The notes under the pieces are model-generated. The model did no database searches and had not been told where the DNA came from. It worked only from the letters and a program-made list of their open reading frames with translations. Shown here piece by piece: positions 26,985 to 35,125 of a DNA stretch of 64,000 bases. Every line of letters begins with the position of its first letter. The first letter of the stretch is position 1. The DNA comes from Thalassobius sp. Cn5-15 (lineage in GTDB: Bacteria > Pseudomonadota > Alphaproteobacteria > Rhodobacterales > Rhodobacteraceae): the NCBI RefSeq assembly GCF_022347685.1, contig NZ_JAKRGF010000006.1:1-64000 (forward strand), given 5' to 3'. The position numbers were made by a program, and so were the translations under genes.

Positions 26985-27797
26985 TTACCCTGCGGTTGGG
27001 TCGGGCGGCAACAGCGCATGTTTGGCTGCGTGTAATGCGGCGCGGTCCATGCCCAGCCGGTTCAGGCGTAGAAATTCTGCCCTGAGTGCCTCATCCTGCC
27101 CTGCGTTCTGGCGAGCTGCCTGTGGCAAGGTGTCGATCACCGTTTGCGGCACCTCCATCAGCTCCAACACCATCGCAGCAGGGCCTTGGGGGTGGGCGCG
27201 GTAGTCTTCCAGTGCGCGGATATGCACGGGCGTCGGCGTCAGGGCCTGCGCGATCTTTTCGGCGTCTTTGCGCAGGTCGAAATTACGCGGAAACAGCTCT
27301 GAAAACCGGACGAGGTCATCGCGCAATCCGGTAGAGCGCAGTTGATGCCCGTGCACCGACTTCATCCAGTCCGTACGGTCCCGTATGGAATAGAGGAAGT
27401 GCAGCTCCATCTGACTGCCGAACCGCCTTTCCAGTCCGGCGCGGATATCACGCGCCAGCATCCGTGCGGCGGGATTGATGCCGGTCAGTATCTCGCCATC
27501 CACGCCGCGGTGACCGGGCATGATACCGGCGAAGTTTTCGCGGCTGATGACGATATTACCGGTGTCAGGCAAGGTCTCAGCAAAGCGTTTGAAGCTGCGG
27601 CGAAAAGCGCGCCGTGCTTCATCGGATTGCGAGCGGGCAAATTCCCGCGCCAAGGCACCGCTGCGCTGCACGGCGCCGGGCCCGTAGAAATGGAAATAGG
27701 GTTTCAGCGGGTCAGCAAGACAGTTCAGTTGTGCTTGCAGGCTGGTGGTGCCGGTTTTGTAAAACCCTGCATGAACCAGAATGCGCTGCATTGCCAT
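26985..27797 (-). CDS. sulfotransferase-like P-loop protein
   Basis: The 270-residue product opens MQRILVHAGFYKTGTTSLQ, a 5'-phosphosulfate-binding loop (GxxKTGTTSLQ) of PAPS sulfotransferase-type folds, and later has NIVISRENFAGIM and HFLYSIRDRTDWMKSVHGHQ, corresponding to the 3'-phosphate-binding Arg/Ser region. Sequence relatives act on glycans or lipids, but this one could be a non-catalytic P-loop protein. It is squeezed between rimM (21 bases upstream) and trmD (9 bases downstream), so it is probably co-expressed with them, an unexpected partner for RNA-modification genes. Confidence 0.72.
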   Translation of the reverse strand: MAMQRILVHAGFYKTGTTSLQAQLNCLADPLKPYFHFYGPGAVQRSGALAREFARSQSDEARRAFRRSFKRFAETLPDTGNIVISRENFAGIMPGHRGVDGEILTGINPAARMLARDIRAGLERRFGSQMELHFLYSIRDRTDWMKSVHGHQLRSTGLRDDLVRFSELFPRNFDLRKDAEKIAQALTPTPVHIRALEDYRAHPQGPAAMVLELMEVPQTVIDTLPQAARQNAGQDEALRAEFLRLNRLGMDRAALHAAKHALLPPDPTAG

Positions 27798-27818
27798 TTT
27801 GCCCCTTACCCCAGTCGA

Positions 27819-28337
27819 TTACTCTGGGAACAATCCGTCCGGCGGATCGGCGATAATGCGACCCGCGCGCAGATCCACCGTCGGCACCGCCGCCAGCGTA
27901 AAGGGCAGAAGTACAGTGGTTTTCAGGCCTGGCCCGTGGATTTCCAACAGGTCACCCGCGCCGTGGTTCTGCACCGCCTTCACCATGCCCAGTTTGGTGC
28001 CGCCGGTGTCAAACACCTCCAGCCCCATCAAATCTGTGTGGTAATATTCATCATCCGGCAGTGACGGTAGGCGGTCGCGCGGCACATAGAGCTTCAGCCC
28101 GCGCAGCGCGTCGGCCTCTTCCTTGCTGGAGACATCCGAGAGGCGTACCGACAGGCCGTTTTTGATGACGCGCAACACGCCAACATCAAAGACGCGGCTG
28201 CCATCTTCTGTCGTCAGGGGATTGTAATCCTCAATCGCGGCGGGATCGGCGGTATAACTTTTCAGCCGTACCTCGCCGCGCACGCCAAAGGCCCCAGCGA
28301 TGGAGCCTACACAGATCATATCGTCATTTTCGCTCAT
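27819..28337 (-). CDS. rimM: 16S rRNA processing protein RimM
   Basis: The 172-residue protein starts [25 protein letters not shown], has [16 protein letters not shown] and a C-terminal PRC-barrel ([40 protein letters not shown]). RimM helps S19 assembly into the 30S head. It lies in the canonical order between rpsP and trmD but with bluB and a sulfotransferase-like gene interposed. Confidence 0.96.
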   Translation of the reverse strand: MSENDDMICVGSIAGAFGVRGEVRLKSYTADPAAIEDYNPLTTEDGSRVFDVGVLRVIKNGLSVRLSDVSSKEEADALRGLKLYVPRDRLPSLPDDEYYHTDLMGLEVFDTGGTKLGMVKAVQNHGAGDLLEIHGPGLKTTVLLPFTLAAVPTVDLRAGRIIADPPDGLFPE

Positions 28338-28430
28338 GGTGGTGTCACCTTCGCTACGCTATTTCCGACAGTGATAGCGCCTCTGTCGCTTGGGGGCAAT
28401 TCGATGGTGATCTTAAGGCAGCACAGGCCC

Positions 28431-29060
28431 TTAGCGGGTCTCAATTGGTAGGGCGTTACGACGGTCTTCCCACCCTTTACGCTCCAGCTCGGGGGTGTCA
28501 TTGGCCTCTTCGGGGTAACCGACGCAGAGGTAGCCCACCAACTGCCACTCCTCGGGCACATCAAGATCGCGGTTCAGTTGCACAGGATCCAAGATCGACA
28601 CCCAGCCAACCCCGATGCCACGCGCGCGCGCGGCCAGCCAGAACAGGTTGATGGCAGATACAACAGAATATCGGCGCATTTCTGGCATCGTGCCTGCACC
28701 AAGGCCCGCACCCTTCTGGGTGCATTCATCGCAGTAGACTGCCAGCTGCACCGGCGCCTCCTGCATGCCCGACAATTTTAGCTGCGCATAAAGCGCGGCT
28801 TTGTCGTCTTTGTAGCCAGTCAACGCTTCGGCATTGGCGGCCTGATAATTCGCTAAGGCTGCGGTGCGGGCAGCATCACTTTCGACGCGAATAATCCGCC
28901 ATGGTTCCGACAGCCCCACTGAGGGAGCGACCAGAAATGCGTCGAGGCACTGCTGTAGCAGCGCCTCGTCCACAGGATCGCTGCGAAAGTGGCGCACATC
29001 GCGCCGCCAGCGCAGCAGATCGTCCAGATCACGCTGGAATGTTTCCGGGAAGGTGTGCAT
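28431..29060 (-). CDS. bluB: 5,6-dimethylbenzimidazole synthase BluB
   Basis: The 209-residue nitroreductase-fold protein has LLRWRRDVRHFRSDPVDEALL, APSVGLSEPWRII, LGAGTMPEMRRYSVVSAI and RGIGVGWVSILDPVQLN, which together separate BluB from ordinary nitroreductases. BluB converts FMNH2 and oxygen to 5,6-dimethylbenzimidazole, the lower ligand of vitamin B12. It lies 17 bases after rpsP and 93 bases before rimM on the same strand. No other cobalamin gene is in the window, so its placement is a housekeeping-operon insertion. Confidence 0.93.
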   Translation of the reverse strand: MHTFPETFQRDLDDLLRWRRDVRHFRSDPVDEALLQQCLDAFLVAPSVGLSEPWRIIRVESDAARTAALANYQAANAEALTGYKDDKAALYAQLKLSGMQEAPVQLAVYCDECTQKGAGLGAGTMPEMRRYSVVSAINLFWLAARARGIGVGWVSILDPVQLNRDLDVPEEWQLVGYLCVGYPEEANDTPELERKGWEDRRNALPIETR

Positions 29061-29077
29061 CCCAGCGCCCTCTGTTT

Positions 29078-29443
29078 TTACTCTTCGGCTGCTGCTTCAG
29101 CAGCTTCAGCTGCTTTGGCGGCTTTTTCTTCAGCGCGCTCTTGCGCTTTTTTGCCGGGAACAGCTTTTTCAGGGTTGTTGCGGGTTTTCTTCGCCAGAAC
29201 ACCAGCCGCTTCCAGGAAACGCGATACACGGTCGGACGGCTGCGCGCCTTGGTCCAGCCAGTACTGAACGCGTTCCATGTTCAGTTTTACGCGCTCTTCG
29301 CTGTCTTTGGGCAGCAGTGGGTTGTAGGTGCCCAGCTTCTCGATGAAGCGGCCGTCACGCGGCATGCGCGAGTCTGCTGCAACAACGCGGTAGAAGGGGC
29401 GCTTTTTGGAACCGCCGCGGGCGAGACGAATTTTCATAGCCAT
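29078..29443 (-). CDS. rpsP: 30S ribosomal protein S16
   Basis: I start at ATG 29443 ([14 protein letters not shown]), 7 bases after AGGAGA, rather than at the upstream frame start. The 121-residue protein has [40 protein letters not shown] and a long alanine/glutamate/lysine-rich tail ([20 protein letters not shown]) common in Rhodobacteraceae S16. It assembles into the 30S body. It is followed by bluB and preceded by the chorismate mutase gene. Confidence 0.97.
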   Translation of the reverse strand: MAMKIRLARGGSKKRPFYRVVAADSRMPRDGRFIEKLGTYNPLLPKDSEERVKLNMERVQYWLDQGAQPSDRVSRFLEAAGVLAKKTRNNPEKAVPGKKAQERAEEKAAKAAEAAEAAAEE

Positions 29444-29547
29444 GGGTGTATCTCCTATAATGGCGTGTGCACGGTTGTGCATATTTGGGTGCACCGGATC
29501 GGTGCGGTTTGGGTCGAAGGACAGATTAGGGTCTGCCCAACGGTTTG

Positions 29548-29850
29548 TTATTCCTGATGTTTCTTGTGGTGCTGAATGACCTCAGCAATGATGAAATTCA
29601 GGAAATTCTTGGCAAACTCGGGGTCTAGGTCAGCCCGTTTTGCAAGATCTTCGAGACGTGCGATCTGTTTCGCTTCGCGCGCGGGATCGGACGGGGGAAG
29701 GTCGTGGGTCGCTTTCAGCTTGCCCACCGCCTGAGTGTGTTTGAAACGCTCGCCCAGAGTGTAGACGAGGATCGCATCCAGACGGTCGATGCTTTCGCGG
29801 TGCTCTTTCAGCAGGTCCGCGGCGCGGCTTACAGCGTCAGTCAAGTGCAA
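29548..29850 (-). CDS. AroQ-type chorismate mutase
   Basis: The 100-residue all-helical protein matches the AroQ pattern: [29 protein letters not shown] (active-site Arg/Lys on helix 1), [20 protein letters not shown] and [19 protein letters not shown]. Chorismate mutase makes prephenate for Phe and Tyr. The length fits a monofunctional enzyme. Its start overlaps the end of a GNAT gene by 14 bases, so it is translated with it. Confidence 0.9.
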   Translation of the reverse strand: MHLTDAVSRAADLLKEHRESIDRLDAILVYTLGERFKHTQAVGKLKATHDLPPSDPAREAKQIARLEDLAKRADLDPEFAKNFLNFIIAEVIQHHKKHQE

Positions 29851-30439
29851 ATCCTTTCGGTTTGAACAGCGGGTCGGCGTAGTTGGCGATCTCCATCTCG
29901 ATGCCGTGAGTCAGCTGGCTGCCCGCCAGTTGATCGGCGGTCGGATGGCGATAAACAATGTCATGGCCGTCGACAGTCGCGGCCTGTGGGTCCTTTTCCG
30001 CGCCCAGACGTTCGGCCAAACGGATCGAGTCGAGGTTTTTGGGATCAATGTAGGACACGGCGCTATTCCAGCTCATTTCCGCATAGAGGTAATCCCGCAC
30101 CGCATGCGTTGCCTCCAGCGCATAGCCACGGCCTGCAACCTCGGGCCAGATGATCCAGGCCAGTTCGGCCTCGGGCCATTTTGCCGGTTTCCAGCCGCCT
30201 GCCATGCCCAGTGCCTTGCCGCTGTCACGGTCATAGATCACCCACATGCCATAGCCGCGGATCTGCCAATGGCCGATCTCTGCCGCGTAGAGCATCCATG
30301 TTTCATAGTCGTTCAACGGCCCGCCCATGAAACGCGCACGGTAGCTGGTGAAGGTGGATTTGAAACTGGGATAGGCTTCCGGAGTCGGGCCACGCAGGAT
30401 CAGACGTTTGGTTTCCAGAACGGGGATTTCTACAGGCAT
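29837..30439 (-). CDS. GNAT family N-acetyltransferase
   Basis: The 200-residue protein resembles RimJ/RimL-type GNATs: LETKRLILRGPTPEAYPSF, SGKALGMAGGW, AELAWIIWPEVAGRGYALEA (acetyl-CoA loop), WNSAVSYIDPKNLDSIRLAERLGA. It is a paralogue of the gene just upstream, with the same motif spacing. The ATG shares one base with the TAA of that gene, so the two are coupled. Substrate unknown. Confidence 0.92.
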   Translation of the reverse strand: MPVEIPVLETKRLILRGPTPEAYPSFKSTFTSYRARFMGGPLNDYETWMLYAAEIGHWQIRGYGMWVIYDRDSGKALGMAGGWKPAKWPEAELAWIIWPEVAGRGYALEATHAVRDYLYAEMSWNSAVSYIDPKNLDSIRLAERLGAEKDPQAATVDGHDIVYRHPTADQLAGSQLTHGIEMEIANYADPLFKPKGFALD

Positions 30440-30993
30440 TATGCGTAGGCCTCCATTCCACCGTTTTCGATGTCCGCCGGTGCCATGTGGCGCCAGACCT
30501 CGACATCGCCAAAGCGAACGTGACTGAATACACCGTCCTGCGTCGCACCCATGCGCTGCGCAACGCTGCGCGAGGCGTGGTTCTCCGATGCGATGAGCGA
30601 AATCACGGTGTTCCAGCCAAGAACATCATAGGCAAAGCTGCGTGCGGCCAGTGCGGCCTCTGTCGCGTAGCCTTTGCCGCCGAACCCATCAAACAGGTCC
30701 CAGCCAATCTCCGGCTCGGGCCAGCCTTCGGGATTCCACAGGCCGACCATGCCGCAGGGCAGTTCAGAGGCTTTTTCCACCAGTGTCCAGCGGCCATAAC
30801 CCATCAGGGTCCAATGCCCTGCCTCTAGCGCCAGATGACGCCAGACCTTTTCCGCGTCCATCTGGCCGCCAACGTATTTAGCCCGCGCGGAATCATAGAA
30901 CGCGCACAGCGGCTCAAAATCGCTGAGCGACGGCGCACGCAGGATTAGGCGTTCTGTTTCCAGAGTTGGGATATGTGAGGCGGTCTGGGTCAC
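30439..30993 (-). CDS. GNAT family N-acetyltransferase
   Basis: The 184-residue protein starts MTQTASHIPTLETERLILRAPSLSDF and has GMVGLWNPEGWPEPEIGWDLFDGFGGKGYATEA followed by WNTVISLIASENHASRSVAQRMGA, the RimJ/RimL-like GNAT core. It is a paralogue of the next gene and starts the GNAT-GNAT-chorismate mutase run. It may modify ribosomal or small-molecule amines, not determined. Confidence 0.92.
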   Translation of the reverse strand: MTQTASHIPTLETERLILRAPSLSDFEPLCAFYDSARAKYVGGQMDAEKVWRHLALEAGHWTLMGYGRWTLVEKASELPCGMVGLWNPEGWPEPEIGWDLFDGFGGKGYATEAALAARSFAYDVLGWNTVISLIASENHASRSVAQRMGATQDGVFSHVRFGDVEVWRHMAPADIENGGMEAYA

Positions 30994-31024
30994 GGTAGGG
31001 TTCTTATGGATCTCTATCAGGGAA

Positions 31025-31372
31025 TTAGACGGGAGGGCATTCGTCCAGCTCGAAGATCAAGCTGGTGGTGGTGCCAAAGGGGTTCGCTTGTGCATCACGG
31101 CTGAGGATACGCACCTCGCGGCAGCCAGTCGTGCGGCGCAGTTCAGTGTCCGCCAGCGCGAATAGGCGGCTATAGCCACGGCTTTTGCCGCTTTCTTCAA
31201 ACACCACCTCTGCGTCTGTGCCGCGTGCGGTGACGGTGGCAGGGATGCCATCCAGCATGGTGCGATAGTCACCACGCACCGGACCATCAGGCGTCGTGTC
31301 CAGATCTACGGTAACAAGGTCGCCACAGGCGGCGGTCAGCAGCAGGGCGCAGGACAGGAGGAGCGGTTTCAT
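31025..31372 (-). CDS. small lipoprotein of unknown function
   Basis: Starting at ATG 31372 the 115-residue product has a signal peptide ending in a lipobox (MKPLLLSCALLLTAAC, Cys16), so the mature protein should be lipid-anchored. The mature domain has TPDGPVRGDYRTMLDGIPATV, SGKSRGYSRLFALAD and CREVRILSRDAQANPFG with a second Cys pair possible. No family is recognised. It lies 16 bases after ffh on the same strand, so it may be read from ffh transcripts. Confidence 0.8.
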   Translation of the reverse strand: MKPLLLSCALLLTAACGDLVTVDLDTTPDGPVRGDYRTMLDGIPATVTARGTDAEVVFEESGKSRGYSRLFALADTELRRTTGCREVRILSRDAQANPFGTTTSLIFELDECPPV

Positions 31373-31388
31373 CACGGGATCTCTTCGC

Positions 31389-32921
31389 TTATTTCTTCTT
31401 GCCGAAACCAGACAGACCACCGGGTAAGCCGCCCATGCCGCCAAGGCCGGGTAGCCCGCCGGGCAGGCCCTTGCTGCCGCCCATGGCTTTTGCGGCAGCT
31501 TCCAGTGCTTTGGGGTCCAGCTGGCTGGGATCCATACCGCCCATTGCGGCCATGTCCGCGGGCGAACCGCCTTTGCCCATCAGGCCCTTCATGGCTTGTT
31601 TCATCATCTTGCCTTTGCCCATTTTGCCCATCTTCTTCATCATGTCCGCCATCTGGCGGTGCATTTTCAGAAGTTTGTTCAGGTCGCTGACCTGCTGGCC
31701 GGCACCGGCGGCGATGCGTTTCTTGCGGCTCGCTTGCAGCAGGGCGGGGTTGGCGCGTTCTTTCTTGGTCATCGACTGGATCAGGGCGATCTGACGTTTG
31801 ATGATGCTGTCGTCAAAACCGGCATCCTGCACCTGTTTGGCCATTTTGCCCATGCCAGGCATCATGCCCATGATGCCTTCCATGCCGCCCATTTTCAGCA
31901 TCTGTTCCAGCTGCATCTTCAGGTCGTTCATGTTGAACTGACCCTTGGTGAAGCGCTTCATCATCCGTTCGGCCTGTTCGGCCTCGATGGTTTCCTGCGC
32001 TTTTTCCACCAGGGCAACGATGTCGCCCATGCCAAGGATGCGGCCCGCGATCCGGTCCGGCTCGAACGTTTCGAGCGCGTCCATCTTTTCGCCAAGGCCG
32101 ACGTATTTGATCGGCTTGCCAGTGACAGCACGCATCGACAGGGCAGCACCGCCGCGACCGTCACCGTCCATACGGGTCAGCACAACGCCGGAGATGCCGA
32201 TTTTGTTGTCGAACTCTTCTGCCACCTCAACGGCGACCTGACCGGTCAGGCCATCGACGACCAGCAGGGTTTCACGCGGGCTGACGACGTCGCGGACATC
32301 CTCAACCTCTTGCATCAACACTTCGTCGATCTGCAGACGACCGGCGGTGTCCAGCATATAGACGTCATAACCGCCCATAACGGCCTGCTGTTTGGCGCGT
32401 TTGGCGATGTCGACGGGTTTCTGGCCTGGCACGATTGGCAGGGTGTCCACACCAATCTGTTGCCCCAGAACCGCCAGCTGATCCATCGCGGCCGGACGGT
32501 AAACGTCGAGTGAGGCGAGGAGGACGCGCTTGCCGTCTTTTTCCTTCAACCGTTTCGCCAGTTTACCGGTGGTGGTGGTCTTACCAGACCCTTGCAGACC
32601 GACCATCAGGATCGGGGCAGGCGGGTTGTCCACCTTCAGTGCACCGGGATCACCTTCGCCACGCAGCACGTCGATCAGGGCGTCGTGAACGATCTTCACC
32701 ACCTGCTGACCGGGCGTCACCGATTTGGTGACTGACTGACCGGTGGCCTGTTCCTGTACCTTTTTAACGAAGTCGCGGGCGACGGGCAGGGAAACGTCTG
32801 CTTCCAGTAGGGCAACGCGCACTTCGCGCAAGGCGGTTTTGACGTCCTCTTCGGACAGCGCGCCCTGTTTGGTCAGACGATCAAAGACGCCGCCAAGGCG
32901 TTCAGATAGATTTTCAAACAT
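31389..32921 (-). CDS. ffh: signal recognition particle protein Ffh
   Basis: The 510-residue SRP54 GTPase has the N domain (MFENLSERLGGVFDRLTKQG), G domain with GLQGSGKTTTTGKLA (P-loop), LDVYRPAAMDQLAVLG, DTAGRLQIDE, TRMDGDGRGGAALS, and a methionine-rich M domain (MKMQLEQMLKMGG, MGMMPGMGKMA) that binds signal sequences, ending in a glycine-rich tail. With 4.5S RNA it directs inner-membrane proteins to FtsY. I could not find an ffs (4.5S RNA) gene in the window. It starts the broken ffh-rpsP-rimM-trmD cluster. Confidence 0.97.
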   Translation of the reverse strand: MFENLSERLGGVFDRLTKQGALSEEDVKTALREVRVALLEADVSLPVARDFVKKVQEQATGQSVTKSVTPGQQVVKIVHDALIDVLRGEGDPGALKVDNPPAPILMVGLQGSGKTTTTGKLAKRLKEKDGKRVLLASLDVYRPAAMDQLAVLGQQIGVDTLPIVPGQKPVDIAKRAKQQAVMGGYDVYMLDTAGRLQIDEVLMQEVEDVRDVVSPRETLLVVDGLTGQVAVEVAEEFDNKIGISGVVLTRMDGDGRGGAALSMRAVTGKPIKYVGLGEKMDALETFEPDRIAGRILGMGDIVALVEKAQETIEAEQAERMMKRFTKGQFNMNDLKMQLEQMLKMGGMEGIMGMMPGMGKMAKQVQDAGFDDSIIKRQIALIQSMTKKERANPALLQASRKKRIAAGAGQQVSDLNKLLKMHRQMADMMKKMGKMGKGKMMKQAMKGLMGKGGSPADMAAMGGMDPSQLDPKALEAAAKAMGGSKGLPGGLPGLGGMGGLPGGLSGFGKKK

Positions 32922-33300
32922 TGGCGCCGCTCCTACACTTTACCTAATTCCATGCGCCTTACAGGTAGGCAGCAAAGCCCCATATGCCAATGTCCCCCGT
33001 GGGCGAAACTCGCTGACGGGGGGCGATCCTTGCAAACGCATAGGACCGGAAGACAATAGGGGCTTCCGGATGTTGGTGTGGCGATACGCCGATTGGGGCA
33101 CAGAGTCAAGCAATGTTGACTCGAACGGGTGTCGGTGGCTGTTGGTAAGGACAACATCGGTGCAAAGAGGTGGGTCAGGCCAGCTGCGGCAAAGATCCAG
33201 TATATTGCGGCGTTGATGAACACAACTTGCGACTTTGGCGTATATATGTGATATTTTGCACAGAGAAATTCCCGACATATCGACGAGCAGAGAGGTCAGC
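32922..33300. promoter_or_regulatory. divergent upstream region of ffh and the LysR gene
   Basis: The 379-base gap holds a composite hairpin: CCCCCGT (32994-33000) pairs with ACGGGGG (33016-33022) and inside it GCGA pairs with TCGC. On the minus strand it lies in the ffh leader. The right half contains an AT-rich stretch (TATATATGTGATATTTTGC) just upstream of the LysR gene, a likely promoter. No small gene or 4.5S RNA was found. Confidence 0.5.
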
Positions 33301-34176
33301 ATGGAAAACTGGGATGAGGTGCGCACCGCCTATCAAGTTGCCAAAATGGGCACGGTTAGTGGCGCGGCAGAGATTTTGGGCGTCCACCACGCCACCGTGA
33401 TCCGTCATATCGACGCCTTGGAAACCCGTCTGGGCGTGAAGCTGTTTCAGCGCCATGCGCGCGGCTACACTCCGACGGAGGCGGGCACCGATCTGATGCG
33501 GGTCGCTCAAACGACCGATGAGCAGTTGAGCCAGCTTGCCAGCCGTGTGAAGGGGCAGGGCAATGATGTGTCGGGGGAGTTGGTGATTACCTCCCTTTCC
33601 GGTCTGGCGCCGTTGCTGATTCCTGCGCTGGCGGATTTTCAGGACAAATACCCCGACGTGATCCTGCGCTTCCTGACAGGTGATCGTTTGTTCCGGCTGG
33701 AGTATGGCGAGGCGCATGTAGCGATTCGTGCGGGTGCAGCTCCGGAAGAGCCGGATAACGTGGTTCAGCCCCTGATCGAGCAGAACACCACGCTTTATGC
33801 CTCAAAGGCCTATATCGATAAGTTTGGTATGCCTGAAACGGAGGCTGATTTTGTCAATCACCGCTTTATCTGCGCCGATGACCGTAACAGTCGCGCGCCG
33901 TTCATTCGTTGGATCTGGGAAAACATCCCCGAAGAGAATATCGCCTTCCGCTCCTCTGACATTCGGGCGCTGCAATTGGCGGTACATGAAGGCATGGGGA
34001 TCGGCTTCACCACCACCTGGAGCGCTCAGCGTCATCCCGATCTGGTGGAGATCAAGGCGCATTCACAGGAGTGGCCCAGCCCGCTGTGGCTGGTGACCCA
34101 TGTGGATCTGCATCGTACCACCAAAGTGCAAGCATTCTTGAGCCATCTTAAGGAATACGCGAAAGACTGGATCTGA
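33301..34176 (+). CDS. LysR family transcriptional regulator
   Basis: From ATG 33301 (MENWDEVRTAY), preceded by AGAGAGG, the 291-residue protein has the LysR winged HTH (VAKMGTVSGAAEILGVHHATVIRHIDALETRLGVKLFQR) and a substrate-binding domain that starts around residue 90 (ELVITSLSGLAPLLIP) and includes AVHEGMGIGFTT. It likely controls the DMT transporter gene 1 base downstream and itself. Effector unknown. Confidence 0.93.
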   Translation: MENWDEVRTAYQVAKMGTVSGAAEILGVHHATVIRHIDALETRLGVKLFQRHARGYTPTEAGTDLMRVAQTTDEQLSQLASRVKGQGNDVSGELVITSLSGLAPLLIPALADFQDKYPDVILRFLTGDRLFRLEYGEAHVAIRAGAAPEEPDNVVQPLIEQNTTLYASKAYIDKFGMPETEADFVNHRFICADDRNSRAPFIRWIWENIPEENIAFRSSDIRALQLAVHEGMGIGFTTTWSAQRHPDLVEIKAHSQEWPSPLWLVTHVDLHRTTKVQAFLSHLKEYAKDWI

Positions 34177-34177
34177 C

Positions 34178-35053
34178 ATGTCGCAGATCATGCGCGGGCA
34201 TCTGGCGATGCTGTTGTTTTCGGCGCTGGTGGCGGGGTCGTTTTCGCTTGGCTCTCTGGTGGCGAACGAGATGGCGCCGGCTGCATTGAACGCGGTGCGC
34301 TTTGCCATTGCGGCGGCGACGCTGGGACTGGCGGCGAAGGTCACTGTTGGCCTGCCACGCGGGATGTGGCAGGCGCCATGGCGCTATGGGGCACTGGCGG
34401 TGGTTTTTGCCACCTACTTTATCCTGATGTTTGAGGGGTTGAAAACCGCGCCGCCGGTGTCGGCCGCCGCGGTCTTTACACTGACCCCGATCATGAGCGG
34501 TCTGGCTGGTTACATTTTGCTGCGCCAGATCACAACGCGCCACATGGCGCTGGCGCTGCTGATCGGCGCGATCGGGGCGCTTTGGGTGATCTTTCGAGCT
34601 GATCTGTCAGCACTCCTTGGCTTTGGGGTGGGTAAGGGCGAGGTGATCTATTTCGTCGGTTGCGCGGCGCATGCAATCTACACCCCGCTGGTTAAGAAGC
34701 TCAATCGTGGCGAAACCGCGTTGCAGTTTTCATTCGGGGTGACGTTGGCCTGTTTCTTCGTCGCGCTAATCTGGGGGTGGGGTGATCTAGTGACCATCGA
34801 CTGGGGCGCGCTGCCGTCGATCGTTTGGGTCACCATCCTCTACGTGGCGCTGGCCGCGTCGGCGGCGACCTTCGTGTTGTTGCAGTTTGCCGCTTTGCGC
34901 CTGCCTGCGGCCAAGGTTATGGCCTACACCTATTTGGTGCCCTCTTGGGTTCTGGTCTGGGAGGTGGCGCTGGGCAACGGGGTGCCGCCGGTGCTGGTGC
35001 TGGGCGGTGTCGCGCTGACGATTGTGGCGCTGCTGATGTTGCTCAGGGACTGA
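34178..35053 (+). CDS. DMT family transporter (EamA)
   Basis: The 291-residue membrane protein has ten predicted helices in two EamA repeats, e.g. AALNAVRFAIAAATLGLAAK and AAVFTLTPIMSGLAGYILL in the first half, and AKVMAYTYLVPSWVLVWEVALG in the second. Drug/metabolite transporters export amino acids or other small metabolites. It begins 1 base after the LysR stop, so the regulator probably governs it. Substrate cannot be read. Confidence 0.93.
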   Translation: MSQIMRGHLAMLLFSALVAGSFSLGSLVANEMAPAALNAVRFAIAAATLGLAAKVTVGLPRGMWQAPWRYGALAVVFATYFILMFEGLKTAPPVSAAAVFTLTPIMSGLAGYILLRQITTRHMALALLIGAIGALWVIFRADLSALLGFGVGKGEVIYFVGCAAHAIYTPLVKKLNRGETALQFSFGVTLACFFVALIWGWGDLVTIDWGALPSIVWVTILYVALAASAATFVLLQFAALRLPAAKVMAYTYLVPSWVLVWEVALGNGVPPVLVLGGVALTIVALLMLLRD

Positions 35054-35075
35054 TCCCGAGATTTGCAATAACGAA

Positions 35076-35101
35076 AAACGGGGCCATAACTGGCCCCGTT
35101 T
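35076..35101. terminator. bidirectional terminator between transporter and amtB
   Basis: AAACGGGGCCA pairs with TGGCCCCGTTT around a short TAAC loop (35076-35101). Convergent genes end on both sides (35053 and 35126), and A/T tracts flank each side, so it can stop both transcripts. Confidence 0.85.
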
Positions 35102-35125
35102 CTATTTGTGTTGGTTCCTTAGAGC

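Noticed and set aside
31596-32513. 305-codon plus-strand frame over ffh
   Set aside because: It is antisense to the conserved ffh gene; His/Phe-rich composition reflects the complement of Met and Lys codons.
32922-33300. 4.5S SRP RNA gene beside ffh
   Set aside because: The conserved GGAAGCAGCC-type tetraloop segment was not found on either strand.
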